Assembly (NCBI RefSeq): GCF_018614525.1
Contig: NZ_JAGGOL010000016.1
Location: 62,001-126,000 of the forward strand
DNA length: 64,000 nt
Reading direction: 5' to 3'
From: Streptomyces sp. ISL-11
Lineage (GTDB): Bacteria; Actinomycetota; Actinomycetes; Streptomycetales; Streptomycetaceae
The translations under genes and the position numbers were made by a program. Shown here piece by piece: positions 52,978 through 61,216 of this stretch (the stretch's first letter is position 1; every line of letters starts with the position of its first letter). A model generated the notes under the pieces. It ran no database searches and had not been told where the DNA came from. It saw only the letters and a list, made by a program, of their open reading frames with translations.

Positions 52978-54848
52978 TAGTTGATCTTCACGTTCCTGAT
53001 CTCCGTGATCTGGTCGATCTCGGAGGTCCGTACGGTCAGGGTCAGCTGCCACTCGCCGGCCATGGGCAGCTGGAAACCGGTCGCCTGCCAGCGGCCCGCG
53101 GAGACGTGCCGGAGCGAGGCCCGCAGCGGCCCGATGTTCTTCCGCGTCTCGGTGAAGGAGACATCGAGCTGCGGCACGTCGACCGGCCGCCCGGCCGGAT
53201 CGGTCACCGTCACGCCGAGGGTGTTGTCGCCCGAGCGCGCCGGGTCGATCCGTACGACGGCCGTACCGCGGCCGTTCGTGCCACCGGTGTCGTACGGGAT
53301 TCTCACCTCGGCCGGCCCGGCGGCGGTGGCCGCCGCGCGGGCGGCGCCGGCTTCCTTCTGTTCGGTCTCCGCGCGGCCCGGCTGCGTGCCGGTGAGCATC
53401 GTGGTGACGGCGAGGAGGACGACCGCGACGGCGGTCTCGGCCAGGACGGAACGCCGCAGACCGCTGCGCCCCTCGTCCGCGTCGCGCTGCCGCCGCCCGG
53501 CCGCCTTCGCGAGCGCCGCCCGCTGCCGGGCGAGCTGAACGGCTCGTTCGGGTGACGTCCCGCCGCCCTTGCCGGCCGGTGCCTTCACCGGGGCGGCGGC
53601 CTTGGCCCTCCTCGGCTCCGTACGGTCGCCGAGCCGCCCCGTCCAGCGCCGCGAGAACGACGCGACGCCGACCAGGGCGACCACCAGACCGGCCTTGATC
53701 AGCAACAGCCGCCCGTACTCGGTGCCGGTGAGCGCGCCCCACGAGCCGACCTGCCGCCAGGACTGGTACAGCCCCGTCGCCACCAGGACGCACACCGAGG
53801 CGAACGCGAGCCGCGAGAAGCGGATCACGGCGGCCCGCCGGATCGGTTCGCCGCTCCACAGCGTGGCCAGCAGGGCGGCCAGCCCGCCCAGCCACACCGC
53901 GACGCCCAGCAGGTGCAGCACGTCCACGGGCATCGCCAGCCAGGTCTGCAGACCGGCCGAGGCGTGCTCGGCCATCGCCCAGGTCGCCGCCAGCCCGGTC
54001 GCGACGACCGCGCCGCCGATCCCGAGCCCGTACGCCACGTCGCGGCGCTCCCCGGGCGTGCGGTCGTCGTCCTCACGGGCGTGCGAGCCGAAGAGCACGG
54101 CCAGGAAGACGGCCGCCGCGCTCAGCAGCAGCAGCCGGGACAGCAGCGCGGCACCCGGCTTGGTGGACAGCACATCGCCCAGCAGCGACAGGTCGAGGAC
54201 CGAGCCCGGTCCCTTGCCGCTCGTGTACGCGCCGCGCAGCAGCATCAGCGCTGCCGTCGAGGCGAAGAGCGTGATCCAGCCGCCCACCGCGATCCGTCGG
54301 ACGGGCCGCGCCGAGCGGCACACCCCGGCGAAGACGCAGCCGCCCACCAGCAGCACGAAACCGGCGTACGCCGCGTACCGCGCCGCTCCGTAGAACCAGT
54401 CGACGACCGGGTCGACCCTGGCCGTCATCACCTTCGCCGCCGTCTTCGACGGCGCGCCTATGGAGAAGGTGAAGGCCCCGGCCACCGGATGGCTGTCCGC
54501 CGAGACGGCCTGCCACGCCACCGTGTACGTGCCGTCGCCGATCCCGGCGCGCAGCCCGACGGTCGCGGTGCCCGACTTGCCGTCCGCGTGGGTCGGCCGC
54601 CCCTCGTCGACGCGCGCGCCGCTCGGGTCGAGGACGCGCAGCGAATCGGAGTTCAGCAGCACCCCCTCGGAGAAGGTGAGCGTCACCCGCCGGGGCGCGG
54701 CCGGCACCACCGACCCGTCGGCGGGGTCGGTGGCGGTCAGGGCGGCGTGCGCCGACGCTGTGGCCGCACCAGGGCCGAGTGCGCACAGCAGCGCGGCGAG
54801 CAGCGTCCCCAGCAGGGGCAGCAGCCGTCCGGTGGTCAGGGTCCTCAT
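52977..54848 (-). CDS. CopC-CopD fusion copper-resistance protein
   Basis: 623-aa membrane protein. A signal peptide ending ATASA is followed by mature N-terminal HAALTATDPADGS, the Cu(II)-binding His1 of CopC (domain about 34-135, with SADSHPVAGAF as a second ligand site). Eight helices of the CopD domain follow (150-420), including PVDVLHLLGVAVWLGGLAAL. A charged linker (about 425-490), another helix and a C-terminal beta-rich domain (540-620) end the protein. It probably moves copper across the membrane or delivers it to extracellular enzymes. It is 6 nt after ecuC. Confidence 0.9.
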   Translation of the reverse strand: MRTLTTGRLLPLLGTLLAALLCALGPGAATASAHAALTATDPADGSVVPAAPRRVTLTFSEGVLLNSDSLRVLDPSGARVDEGRPTHADGKSGTATVGLRAGIGDGTYTVAWQAVSADSHPVAGAFTFSIGAPSKTAAKVMTARVDPVVDWFYGAARYAAYAGFVLLVGGCVFAGVCRSARPVRRIAVGGWITLFASTAALMLLRGAYTSGKGPGSVLDLSLLGDVLSTKPGAALLSRLLLLSAAAVFLAVLFGSHAREDDDRTPGERRDVAYGLGIGGAVVATGLAATWAMAEHASAGLQTWLAMPVDVLHLLGVAVWLGGLAALLATLWSGEPIRRAAVIRFSRLAFASVCVLVATGLYQSWRQVGSWGALTGTEYGRLLLIKAGLVVALVGVASFSRRWTGRLGDRTEPRRAKAAAPVKAPAGKGGGTSPERAVQLARQRAALAKAAGRRQRDADEGRSGLRRSVLAETAVAVVLLAVTTMLTGTQPGRAETEQKEAGAARAAATAAGPAEVRIPYDTGGTNGRGTAVVRIDPARSGDNTLGVTVTDPAGRPVDVPQLDVSFTETRKNIGPLRASLRHVSAGRWQATGFQLPMAGEWQLTLTVRTSEIDQITEIRNVKIN

Positions 54849-54854
54849 CGCACG

Positions 54855-55331
54855 TCAGTCCTTGGGACGGAACGTCGTGGACTCGACCGGGACCTGGATC
54901 TTCATGGACCCGGACGTGGCGAAGTGCAGCGTGAACTCCACCTTCTCGCCGGCCTTCGGCAGGTGGCCGAGCTTGCCGAGCATCAGATGCGTGCCTCCGC
55001 GGCTGAGCTTCAGCGCGCCCTTCGCGGGCACGTCGAGCTCGGTCGCGTGCTTCATCCGCGAGCCCTCGGTGGTGTGCATGGTGATGTCACCGGAGATCGG
55101 GCTGGTGACGGAGGTGAGCCGGTCGGCCTTGTCGCCGTCGTTCTCGACGGTGAGGTAGGCGGCGGCCATGTCCGCCATCGCGGGCTGCGGCAGGTAGGCG
55201 CCGCTGACCGACAGCTCGGGCTTGTCGGTGGCCAGGGCGTTCTTCTCCGACTGGCAGCCGGTGACCAGGAGCATGCCTCCGGCGAGCAGGAGCGGCAGGA
55301 CGGCGGCGGTGGCGGCAGTGGACTTGCGCAT
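54855..55331 (-). CDS. ecuC: PCuAC-type extracellular copper chaperone (EcuC)
   Basis: 158-aa lipoprotein: signal ending LLVTGC with the lipobox Cys near 26. The PCuAC Cu(I) site is spread over MHTTEGSRM and GGTHLMLG (His/Met ligands). It passes copper to Sco and cytochrome c oxidase; in S. lividans the homologue is called ECuC. Its ATG overlaps the sco stop by one base (TGATG arrangement on the minus strand), coupling translation. Confidence 0.9.
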   Translation of the reverse strand: MRKSTAATAAVLPLLLAGGMLLVTGCQSEKNALATDKPELSVSGAYLPQPAMADMAAAYLTVENDGDKADRLTSVTSPISGDITMHTTEGSRMKHATELDVPAKGALKLSRGGTHLMLGKLGHLPKAGEKVEFTLHFATSGSMKIQVPVESTTFRPKD

Positions 55332-55984
55332 CACGGGTTCTCCCCCTTGACGATCTTCGGGAGATCTTTGGCGTACTGGGCGGCGGTGGTTTCGGCGGTG
55401 TAGACCCAGTGGCCGCCGTCGTCCTTCGGCGAGAAGCCGATGACCTGGGCGCCATGGCTGACGGTGATGGAGCCGTCCTTCTCCTTCTTCGGCTTCTCCA
55501 CGAGGATGCCGAGCGGCTTGGCGGCCGCCTGGACGGTGTCGAACGAGCCGGTCAGACCGACGATGTCCTGCCCGCCCTGGGCGTCGAGCCACTCGCGCAT
55601 CCGCTTGGGGGTGTCCCGCTCGGGGTCGGTGGTGACGAAGACGATCTTCAGGTTGTCGCGGTCCGCCTTGGGCAGCTTCTTCGCGGCGTCGGCCATGTCG
55701 GCGACGACGGTCGAGCAGACGTCCGGGCAGTAGGTGTAGCCGAAGTAGAGCAGGACGGGGTGGCCCTTGGTCTCCTTGACCAGCTCGTACTTCTTCTCGG
55801 ACGTGTCGGTCAGGACCAGGTCCGGCTTGGGGTTCGGCCGGTCGAGGGTGATCGCGGCCTTCTTGGGCGCCGCGGACACATCGGCGGCGGGCTTGTCGCT
55901 GTCGCCGCCCGAGCCGCCCCCGCAGGCGGTCAGGGCGAGCGCGGCGGCGGTGGCCAGCGCCACGCCCAGGATCTTGGTGCGCAT
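55331..55984 (-). CDS. sco: Sco1/SenC copper metallochaperone
   Basis: 217-aa membrane-anchored thioredoxin-fold copper chaperone for the CuA site of cytochrome c oxidase. A lipoprotein signal ends LALTACGGG (lipobox Cys near residue 21). The metal ligands are Cys in YTYCPDVC and His in VSHGAQVIGF. In S. lividans Sco is needed for oxidase activity and development under low copper. It is the first gene of sco-ecuC-copCD-dtpA on the minus strand; ATG 55984 follows a GGAGAAGAACTCC region. Confidence 0.93.
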   Translation of the reverse strand: MRTKILGVALATAAALALTACGGGSGGDSDKPAADVSAAPKKAAITLDRPNPKPDLVLTDTSEKKYELVKETKGHPVLLYFGYTYCPDVCSTVVADMADAAKKLPKADRDNLKIVFVTTDPERDTPKRMREWLDAQGGQDIVGLTGSFDTVQAAAKPLGILVEKPKKEKDGSITVSHGAQVIGFSPKDDGGHWVYTAETTAAQYAKDLPKIVKGENP

Positions 55985-56064
55985 GGAGTTCTTCTCCGGA
56001 ATCGGTCGGTGGTGCAGGGGCGGCGGCAGCGCGTCGGGCGGCCGCGCCCCGGCGGTTCCGTGGG

Positions 56065-56790
56065 TCAGGCGTCGGTGCGGCGGCGTCCGGCGAGCACGCC
56101 GAAGGCCACGCCCACGACACCGACGACGATGCCGGCGACGCCGAGGACCCGGGCGGTGGTGTCGGAGCCGTCGCTCTTCTCGGAGCCCGCCGCCCGCGTG
56201 TTCTTGTCGTCCGCCGTGCCGGCGTCCGTCTTCTTGTCGGCGGCGCCGGCCTTCGCGACGAGCTTCAGGGTCGGCGCCGGGTGCTCGGCCTCCGCGCCGC
56301 CCGGCTTGGACGGGTCGATCCAGCGCACGACGTCGTCGTCGGAGTAGGTCTGGAGCGCCTTGAAGACCATTTCGTCCGCGTCCGTCGGCAGCTGGCCGAC
56401 CGACAGCGGGAACTGCTGGAACTGACCCGGCTCGATCTTGCCGCCGGACCAGGTGATCTTGCTGACGGCCTCGTCGATCGTCTTGCCGTGCGACTGGAGC
56501 GGCTTGTCGAGCTTGCTCTTCTCGACCTTCACCTCCCAGCCCGGTACGGGCTGCACCGTCACCGAGGACAGCGGGTGCTTCGGGTCGAGGGTGACCTCCA
56601 GCTTCACGGTGGAGGCGTCGTTCTTCTCGTTCGGCACCTTGAAGGCGATGGTGCTGTAGCCGCCCTTCTCGGCGGTGCCGGGCTGCACGCTGACGTGCGC
56701 GAAGGCGGGACCGGCGAGCAGCAGGACGGTGCCGGCGGCGATACCGCCGACGAGGGGGAGGCGGCGCAGGCGAGCGGTGCTGGCGTTCAT
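56065..56790 (-). CDS. ycnI: YcnI-type copper-binding protein (DUF1775)
   Basis: 241-aa secreted, membrane-tethered protein. The signal peptide ends GPAFA; the mature N-terminus begins HVSVQPGTAEKGG, where the first His is the copper ligand of the monohistidine brace described for YcnI. The beta-rich DUF1775 domain continues to about 170, then a charged linker and a C-terminal helix (212-233) anchor it, ending GRRRTDA. It precedes sco by 80 nt in the same direction and probably supplies or buffers copper outside the cell. Confidence 0.9.
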   Translation of the reverse strand: MNASTARLRRLPLVGGIAAGTVLLLAGPAFAHVSVQPGTAEKGGYSTIAFKVPNEKNDASTVKLEVTLDPKHPLSSVTVQPVPGWEVKVEKSKLDKPLQSHGKTIDEAVSKITWSGGKIEPGQFQQFPLSVGQLPTDADEMVFKALQTYSDDDVVRWIDPSKPGGAEAEHPAPTLKLVAKAGAADKKTDAGTADDKNTRAAGSEKSDGSDTTARVLGVAGIVVGVVGVAFGVLAGRRRTDA

Positions 56791-56892
56791 GGGGACACTC
56801 CAGAGGCAGGAGGGACGAAAGGGATGCGGTTGCGCGCGTGCGGCGACAGCGCGACCGCCCTTCCGCCCGAAATGCCGGAGTGCGTCGCGTGG

Positions 56893-57681
56893 TCAGGCCG
56901 CGAGGGCGCAGACCGGCGGTCCCCGCCTGATCACGACGTGCTGGAGCACCGGCTCGGCCGCCGGGCGCTCCTCCTCCCGGTACGCGCCGCGGGCCGGTAC
57001 GACCGGCTTCCCGCCGACGCGCTCCCACAGGGCGCGTACGAGCGTGAGGGCGGAGCGCAGCGCGCGTACGAGCGCTGCCTCGGCCACCGCGCGCGCCGAC
57101 CGCTCCGAGAGCCCGACGACCCGCCACAGCGCGACGTCTCCGCGCCGCAGCAGCCAGCCGGCGGCCAGCGCCGCGAGCAGGTGGCCGAGCAGCATCGGCA
57201 GCGAGGTCGGCAGGAGGTCGAGCAGCGACCCCGGCGGAGCGGGGGTGGGCGCGGCCACCGGCATCGGGTGTACGGACGGGTCGATCCCGGCGTCGGTGAT
57301 GACGCGGCGGGCCTCCGTCGCGGACATCGGATGTGGCTGGTTGCAGATCAGCTTCGCGGCGAAGGTGATCAGGCTGCCCTCGGAGCCCGCCTGGCGCGGG
57401 GTCACCCCGGCGTCGTGCTGCCCGAGACCGAAGAGCGTGTGCAGGGCGAGCTGCCCGGCGGCCAGCGCGGCCGCGATGCCCGGCAGGGAGCGTTCCCGCC
57501 CGGCCAGCGGCACGGCCGCCGCCAGGACCAGGGCGAAGCCCGCGCCCAGCGTCCACAGCGGGACGCTCGCGCAGGATGCCAGTACGTGCCCGCCCGCGGA
57601 CAGCAGAACACAGACCGCGGTGAACACCGCGGCCCGGAACAGTCGCAGATCGGCGCCGGCGCGCGCGACGGGGTCAGACAT
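56893..57681 (-). CDS. Integral membrane protein upstream of ycnI
   Basis: 262-aa membrane protein of unknown function. It has four or five helices (about 17-38, 42-62, 68-92, 155-180) and a soluble C-terminus. NQPHPMSATEARRVI lies in the loop before the last helices and contains two His that might bind metal; His residues also occur in GGHVLASC and GLGQHDAG. Location directly upstream of ycnI in the copper cluster suggests a role in copper handling. ATG 57681 (MSDPVARAG) is used; the longer frame to 57852 adds Arg/Pro-rich sequence. Confidence 0.72.
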   Translation of the reverse strand: MSDPVARAGADLRLFRAAVFTAVCVLLSAGGHVLASCASVPLWTLGAGFALVLAAAVPLAGRERSLPGIAAALAAGQLALHTLFGLGQHDAGVTPRQAGSEGSLITFAAKLICNQPHPMSATEARRVITDAGIDPSVHPMPVAAPTPAPPGSLLDLLPTSLPMLLGHLLAALAAGWLLRRGDVALWRVVGLSERSARAVAEAALVRALRSALTLVRALWERVGGKPVVPARGAYREEERPAAEPVLQHVVIRRGPPVCALAA

Positions 57682-57903
57682 GGCTGCGCCATCATCCCAC
57701 CGGCCCCCCTCCCGCCCTACGGCAGGGGGCGCCCGATCGCCACCTGAACGGGGCGCACCGGCGCACGGCGGAGTACCTCCATACACCGACGCACCCATTC
57801 GCCGCGTCGTCCGAATGAGCGGTCTCACGCACTCGGCAGGCTTACGGGCCATCAGGGGTGGCTATACGTATCGGTATGTCGAGCCGCGGCCAGGAGGCTG
57901 AGC

Positions 57904-58386
57904 ATGAGCATTTGGTGGTCACTCCATCTGCGGCGCGAGGCCGCGAGCGTGCCGCTCGCACGACGACTGCTGGTCGGGACCATGGAGACGGCCGGGGTCG
58001 ACCCCGAGATCTCCTACGACCTGTCGGTCGCCCTCAGTGAGGCGTGCGCCAACGCCGTCGAGCACGGCGGTGACTCCTCCACCGGTTATCTCGTGACCGC
58101 GTTCATCGACGGCGACACCTGCCGGATCGAGGTCACGGATTCAGGACCGGGTTTTCCGGAGCAGCCGCGCCGACGCGACCGCCGCCCGCAGCCGCGGCGC
58201 GCGAACCGGCCCCAGCGCCCGAAGACACCGGCCCCCGCCCAGGACGAACACGGCAGGGGCCTTTTTCTCATCGAGTCGCTCACCGACCACGTCCGGGTCC
58301 GCAACCGACCGGGGCACCAGGGCGCGGTGGTCAGCTTCGACAAGATCCTCAAGTGGAGAGAGGGCGCCCTCCTCAAGGCGTCGTGA
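57904..58386 (+). CDS. RsbW-like ATP-binding protein (anti-sigma type)
   Basis: 160-aa GHKL-type ATPase domain of the regulatory class abundant in Streptomyces. The N box is VALSEACANAVEHG (about 42-55), G1 is DSGPGFP, and G2 is HGRGLFLIESLTDHV. A 30-residue Arg/Pro-rich insert (about 85-115) lies between G1 and G2. Such proteins act as anti-sigma kinases or serve partner switches; no sigma factor or antagonist is adjacent. GGAGG precedes ATG 57904. Its last codons (LLKAS) lie in the first unit of an 18-bp tandem repeat. Confidence 0.85.
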   Translation: MSIWWSLHLRREAASVPLARRLLVGTMETAGVDPEISYDLSVALSEACANAVEHGGDSSTGYLVTAFIDGDTCRIEVTDSGPGFPEQPRRRDRRPQPRRANRPQRPKTPAPAQDEHGRGLFLIESLTDHVRVRNRPGHQGAVVSFDKILKWREGALLKAS

Positions 58387-58461
58387 GGGCTCAAGGCGTC
58401 GTGAGAGCTCAAAGGGTGGTGCGAGCTCAAGGCGTTGTGAGAGCCGAAAGATGTCATGAGC
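58372..58461 (+). repeat. 18-bp tandem repeat crossing a stop codon
   Basis: Five adjacent 18-mers (58372-58389, -58407, -58425, -58443, -58461) share CTCAAGGCGTCGTGAGAG with increasing divergence. The first unit encodes the last residues and stop of the RsbW-like gene; the others are non-coding in that frame. Each unit carries TGA at the same place in most copies. Confidence 0.9.
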
Positions 58462-58545
58462 CGTCGCGACCGGCGACTTTGGTCGTTCCGCCGCTAGACC
58501 TTCGGCCGACGAACCCGCTCGTGCCCGCTGCCTAGGCTGCGGGGC

Positions 58546-60225
58546 ATGAAGGCGACGACGTGGGCCCGTGAGCTGTGGCGGCGGCTGGTCGACCCCGGGC
58601 AGTGGTCCCGGCGGCGGCTGGCCGGCGAGTGCGCGCTGGCGCTCACGCTCGCGGGGCTCTCCGGGGCCATCGAGTGGCTCAGTGGCAACGGCGTCCTGCG
58701 GATCGTGGCGGTGGCGGCGGCCGTCGCCGCGCTGTCGCTGCTGCGGAGGGTGCTGCCCGGGACGGTGCTCGTCGTCGCGGCGGCGCTGTCCGGGGTGACC
58801 GAGGGCGGCGGCCTGATCCTGTTCCTGGCCGGCTGGTCGGCGGGGCGCCGGATCCCCGGGGTGATGCGGGCGCTGGTGACCTTCTGCGCGGCCTTCGTCG
58901 TGAACATGGTGCTCGGTTTGTGGCACATACAGCAGTCGGTGCTGCTGTTCGCCTCGCTCGGCACCCTGACCTTCCTGGTCTCCGCGGTGGTCCCCGGCCT
59001 CACCAGCCGGTACTGGACGCAGCGCCGCACCTTGCTTCAGGCCCTGCGGGAGCGCAACGCCCAGCTGCTGCGCGAGCGGCAGATGATCGCGGGGCAGGCG
59101 CGGCTGCGGGAGCGGCAGCGCATCGCCCAGGACATGCACGACAGCCTCGGGCACCAGCTGGCCCTCATCGCCGTGCACACGGGCGCGCTGGAGGTGGACC
59201 GGGAGCTGACCGGGCGGCAGCGGGAGGCCGTCGGAGTGCTGCGCGACGCGTCGGTGGCGGCGATGCACGAGCTGCGCGAGGTGGTCGGCATCCTCAAGGA
59301 CGCCGGCACGGCCGAGGAGCGGGAGCCCGTCTCCCGGGCGGTGGCCGGCATCGAGGCGCTGGTCGAGTCGGCGGCGGCCGCCGGGGCCCGGGTGCGGTTC
59401 GAGCGGTCGGGCGAGCCGCGCCGGCTGGCGCTGACGGCCGACCACGCCGCGTACCGCGTCGCGCAGGAAGGGCTGACGAACGCCTACAAGCACGCACCGG
59501 GCGCGCCCATCACCGTCAGCCTGCGCTATGAGCCGGACGCGGTCGTCGTGGAGGTGGCGAACGGCCCGGCGCCGGACGGGCCCGGGGCGTGGGCGGCGCC
59601 GGTCAGCGGCGGACAGGGGCTGACGGGGCTGCGGGAGCGGGCCCGGCTGGTCGGCGGGATGGTGTACGCCGGACCGCTGGACGGCGGCTTCCGGCTCGCC
59701 GGGGTGCTTCCGTACGAGACGAAGGAGGCGGGGGAGTCGACCTTCGTCGACGCGGCCGACGACTTCCGGCAGCAGATGGGGCAGCTGCCGCCGGGCGACG
59801 GTGGACCGGTCATCGACTGGTCGGATCCGCGCGAGGAGTTCGAGAACATCGTGAGCAAGAAGAGAAACGGCTGCCTGATCGGCTGCGGCGTCGCCCTGCT
59901 GGTGCTCGTGGGTCTGGTGGTGCTGGCTGTCCTCGGGGTGGGCAAGGTGATCGAGGAGTCGGACAAGGCCCTCATAGGGCCCGACGACTACGCCTCGGTC
60001 CGGATCGGCGAGAGTGAGAAGCAGGTGCGCGAGCGGCTGCCGTCGGGCGAATCCTTCATCACCTCGGACGTGAAGACCAAGCTGCCGGACGACCCGGAGG
60101 GCACGAGCTGCCTCGCACTGCTGTCCACCGACACCTCCAAGGGTCTGAGCACGGATACCGTGTACCGCTTCTGCTTCAAGGACGGGAAACTGGCCGAGAA
60201 GCGCGTGTTCCACGTCAAGAATTAA
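58546..60225 (+). CDS. Sensor histidine kinase with extra membrane-anchored C-terminal domain
   Basis: 559-aa NarL-system-type kinase. An N-terminal sensor has four or five helices (28-150), then a HisKA_3 domain with phospho-acceptor His in AQDMHDSLGHQLALIAVH (about 195) and a HATPase domain (NAYKHAPG; GGQGLTGLRERARLVGG) to about 395. Unusually, it continues: linker, a helix (about 441-465; IGCGVALLVLVGLVVLAVLG) and an extracytoplasmic domain (470-559) with VRIGESEKQVRERLPSGE, vaguely like BamE/SmpA folds. The response regulator starts 16 nt downstream, so the pair is coupled. Ligand unknown. Confidence 0.88.
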   Translation: MKATTWARELWRRLVDPGQWSRRRLAGECALALTLAGLSGAIEWLSGNGVLRIVAVAAAVAALSLLRRVLPGTVLVVAAALSGVTEGGGLILFLAGWSAGRRIPGVMRALVTFCAAFVVNMVLGLWHIQQSVLLFASLGTLTFLVSAVVPGLTSRYWTQRRTLLQALRERNAQLLRERQMIAGQARLRERQRIAQDMHDSLGHQLALIAVHTGALEVDRELTGRQREAVGVLRDASVAAMHELREVVGILKDAGTAEEREPVSRAVAGIEALVESAAAAGARVRFERSGEPRRLALTADHAAYRVAQEGLTNAYKHAPGAPITVSLRYEPDAVVVEVANGPAPDGPGAWAAPVSGGQGLTGLRERARLVGGMVYAGPLDGGFRLAGVLPYETKEAGESTFVDAADDFRQQMGQLPPGDGGPVIDWSDPREEFENIVSKKRNGCLIGCGVALLVLVGLVVLAVLGVGKVIEESDKALIGPDDYASVRIGESEKQVRERLPSGESFITSDVKTKLPDDPEGTSCLALLSTDTSKGLSTDTVYRFCFKDGKLAEKRVFHVKN

Positions 60226-60241
60226 CGGAGCGGGAGACCAG

Positions 60242-60895
60242 GTGATCCGCGTCCTCATCGCCGATGACGAGCCGCTCATCCGGGCGGGCATCCGGATGAT
60301 CCTCACCTCGGCCGACGACATCGAGGTCGTGGCGGAGGCGGCGAACGGGCGCGAGGCGGTCGAGCTGGCCCGGTGCCACCGGGCGGACGTGACGCTGCTC
60401 GACATCCGCATGCCGGTGATGGACGGTCTCGACGCGCTCGCCGAACTCCGGCGGGCGGCCCCCGCCACCCGGGTGCTGATCCTGACCACCTTCGGCGAGC
60501 GCGACAACGTCCTGCGGGCGTTGCGGCAGGGCGGGGCCGGCTTCCTGCTCAAGGACTCGGCGCCGGGCGAGCTGATAGGGGCGGTACGGGCGGCCGCGGC
60601 CGGCGACGCGTATCTGTCCCCCGCGGCGACCCGGCACGTCGCCGACTCCCTGGTGGTCACCCCGGCCACCGACCGGGGCGAGCGGGCGCGGGCGCGGGTC
60701 GCCGCGCTGAGCGGGCGTGAGCGCGAGGTGCTGGCGCTGCTCGGCGAGGGCCTGTCCAACGCCGACGCCGGGCGGCGGATCCATATGAGCGAGGCCACGG
60801 TGAAGACGTACGTCAGCCGCATCCTCGCCAAGCTGGAGTGCGAGAACCGCGTGCAGGCCGCGCTGCTGGCACGCGACGCGGGCCTCGGGGGCTAG
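60242..60895 (+). CDS. NarL/LuxR-family response regulator
   Basis: 217-aa response regulator, partner of the upstream kinase. Receiver domain: acidic pair in IADDEPLIRAG, phospho-acceptor Asp in VTLLDIRMPVMDG and Lys in FLLKDSAP. DNA-binding domain (about 150-210): LSGREREVLALLGEGLSNAD, then SEATVKTYVSRILAKL. GTG 60242 follows GGAGCGGGAG. A dispersed repeat element starts on the last base of its TAG stop. Confidence 0.92.
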   Translation: MIRVLIADDEPLIRAGIRMILTSADDIEVVAEAANGREAVELARCHRADVTLLDIRMPVMDGLDALAELRRAAPATRVLILTTFGERDNVLRALRQGGAGFLLKDSAPGELIGAVRAAAAGDAYLSPAATRHVADSLVVTPATDRGERARARVAALSGREREVLALLGEGLSNADAGRRIHMSEATVKTYVSRILAKLECENRVQAALLARDAGLGG

Positions 60896-61068
60896 GCCGT
60901 GTCGTGCGCACCACCGCTGCGCGGCGGTGTCCTCAATCGCCGGACGGGCTGCAAGGGGCTGAGCCCAGCGAAATCAAGCCCGTCCGGCGCTTGAGGACGC
61001 GCCTGCAGGGCGCTCGCCGCCGCAGGCGGCACAGCCGGCCCGCAGCCGAAGATCCGCCGGACACGGCC
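60895..61068. repeat. Dispersed inverted-repeat element, copy 2 (174 bp)
   Basis: Bounded by GGCCGTGTC (60895-60903) and GACACGGCC (61060-61068), a perfect 9-bp terminal inverted repeat. The core reads CTCAATCGCCGGACGGGCTG and, inverted, CAAGCCCGTCCGGCGCTTGA. It is about 80% identical to the element at 30188-30384, without the nested hairpin insert. It probably serves as a transcription terminator after the response regulator. Confidence 0.8.
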
Positions 61069-61216
61069 GGGGAACGGCCCAGGTGGGGGTCGTCCGCAGG
61101 CGCATCCGGACATACGTCAATAACGTGGGCAATACCAGCTTCTGCCTGGCTTCTGTCCGGCACCTGCCTGGCATCTGCCTGTCTTGCCGGCATCCATCCG
61201 TCTCCGGGAGAGACCC

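Noticed and set aside
58372..58461. CRISPR array
   Set aside because: Units are directly adjacent without spacers and only 18 bp long; no cas genes are present.
58141..60831. 896-codon open frame opposite the two-component genes
   Set aside because: Shadow of three well-supported plus-strand genes with their typical motifs.
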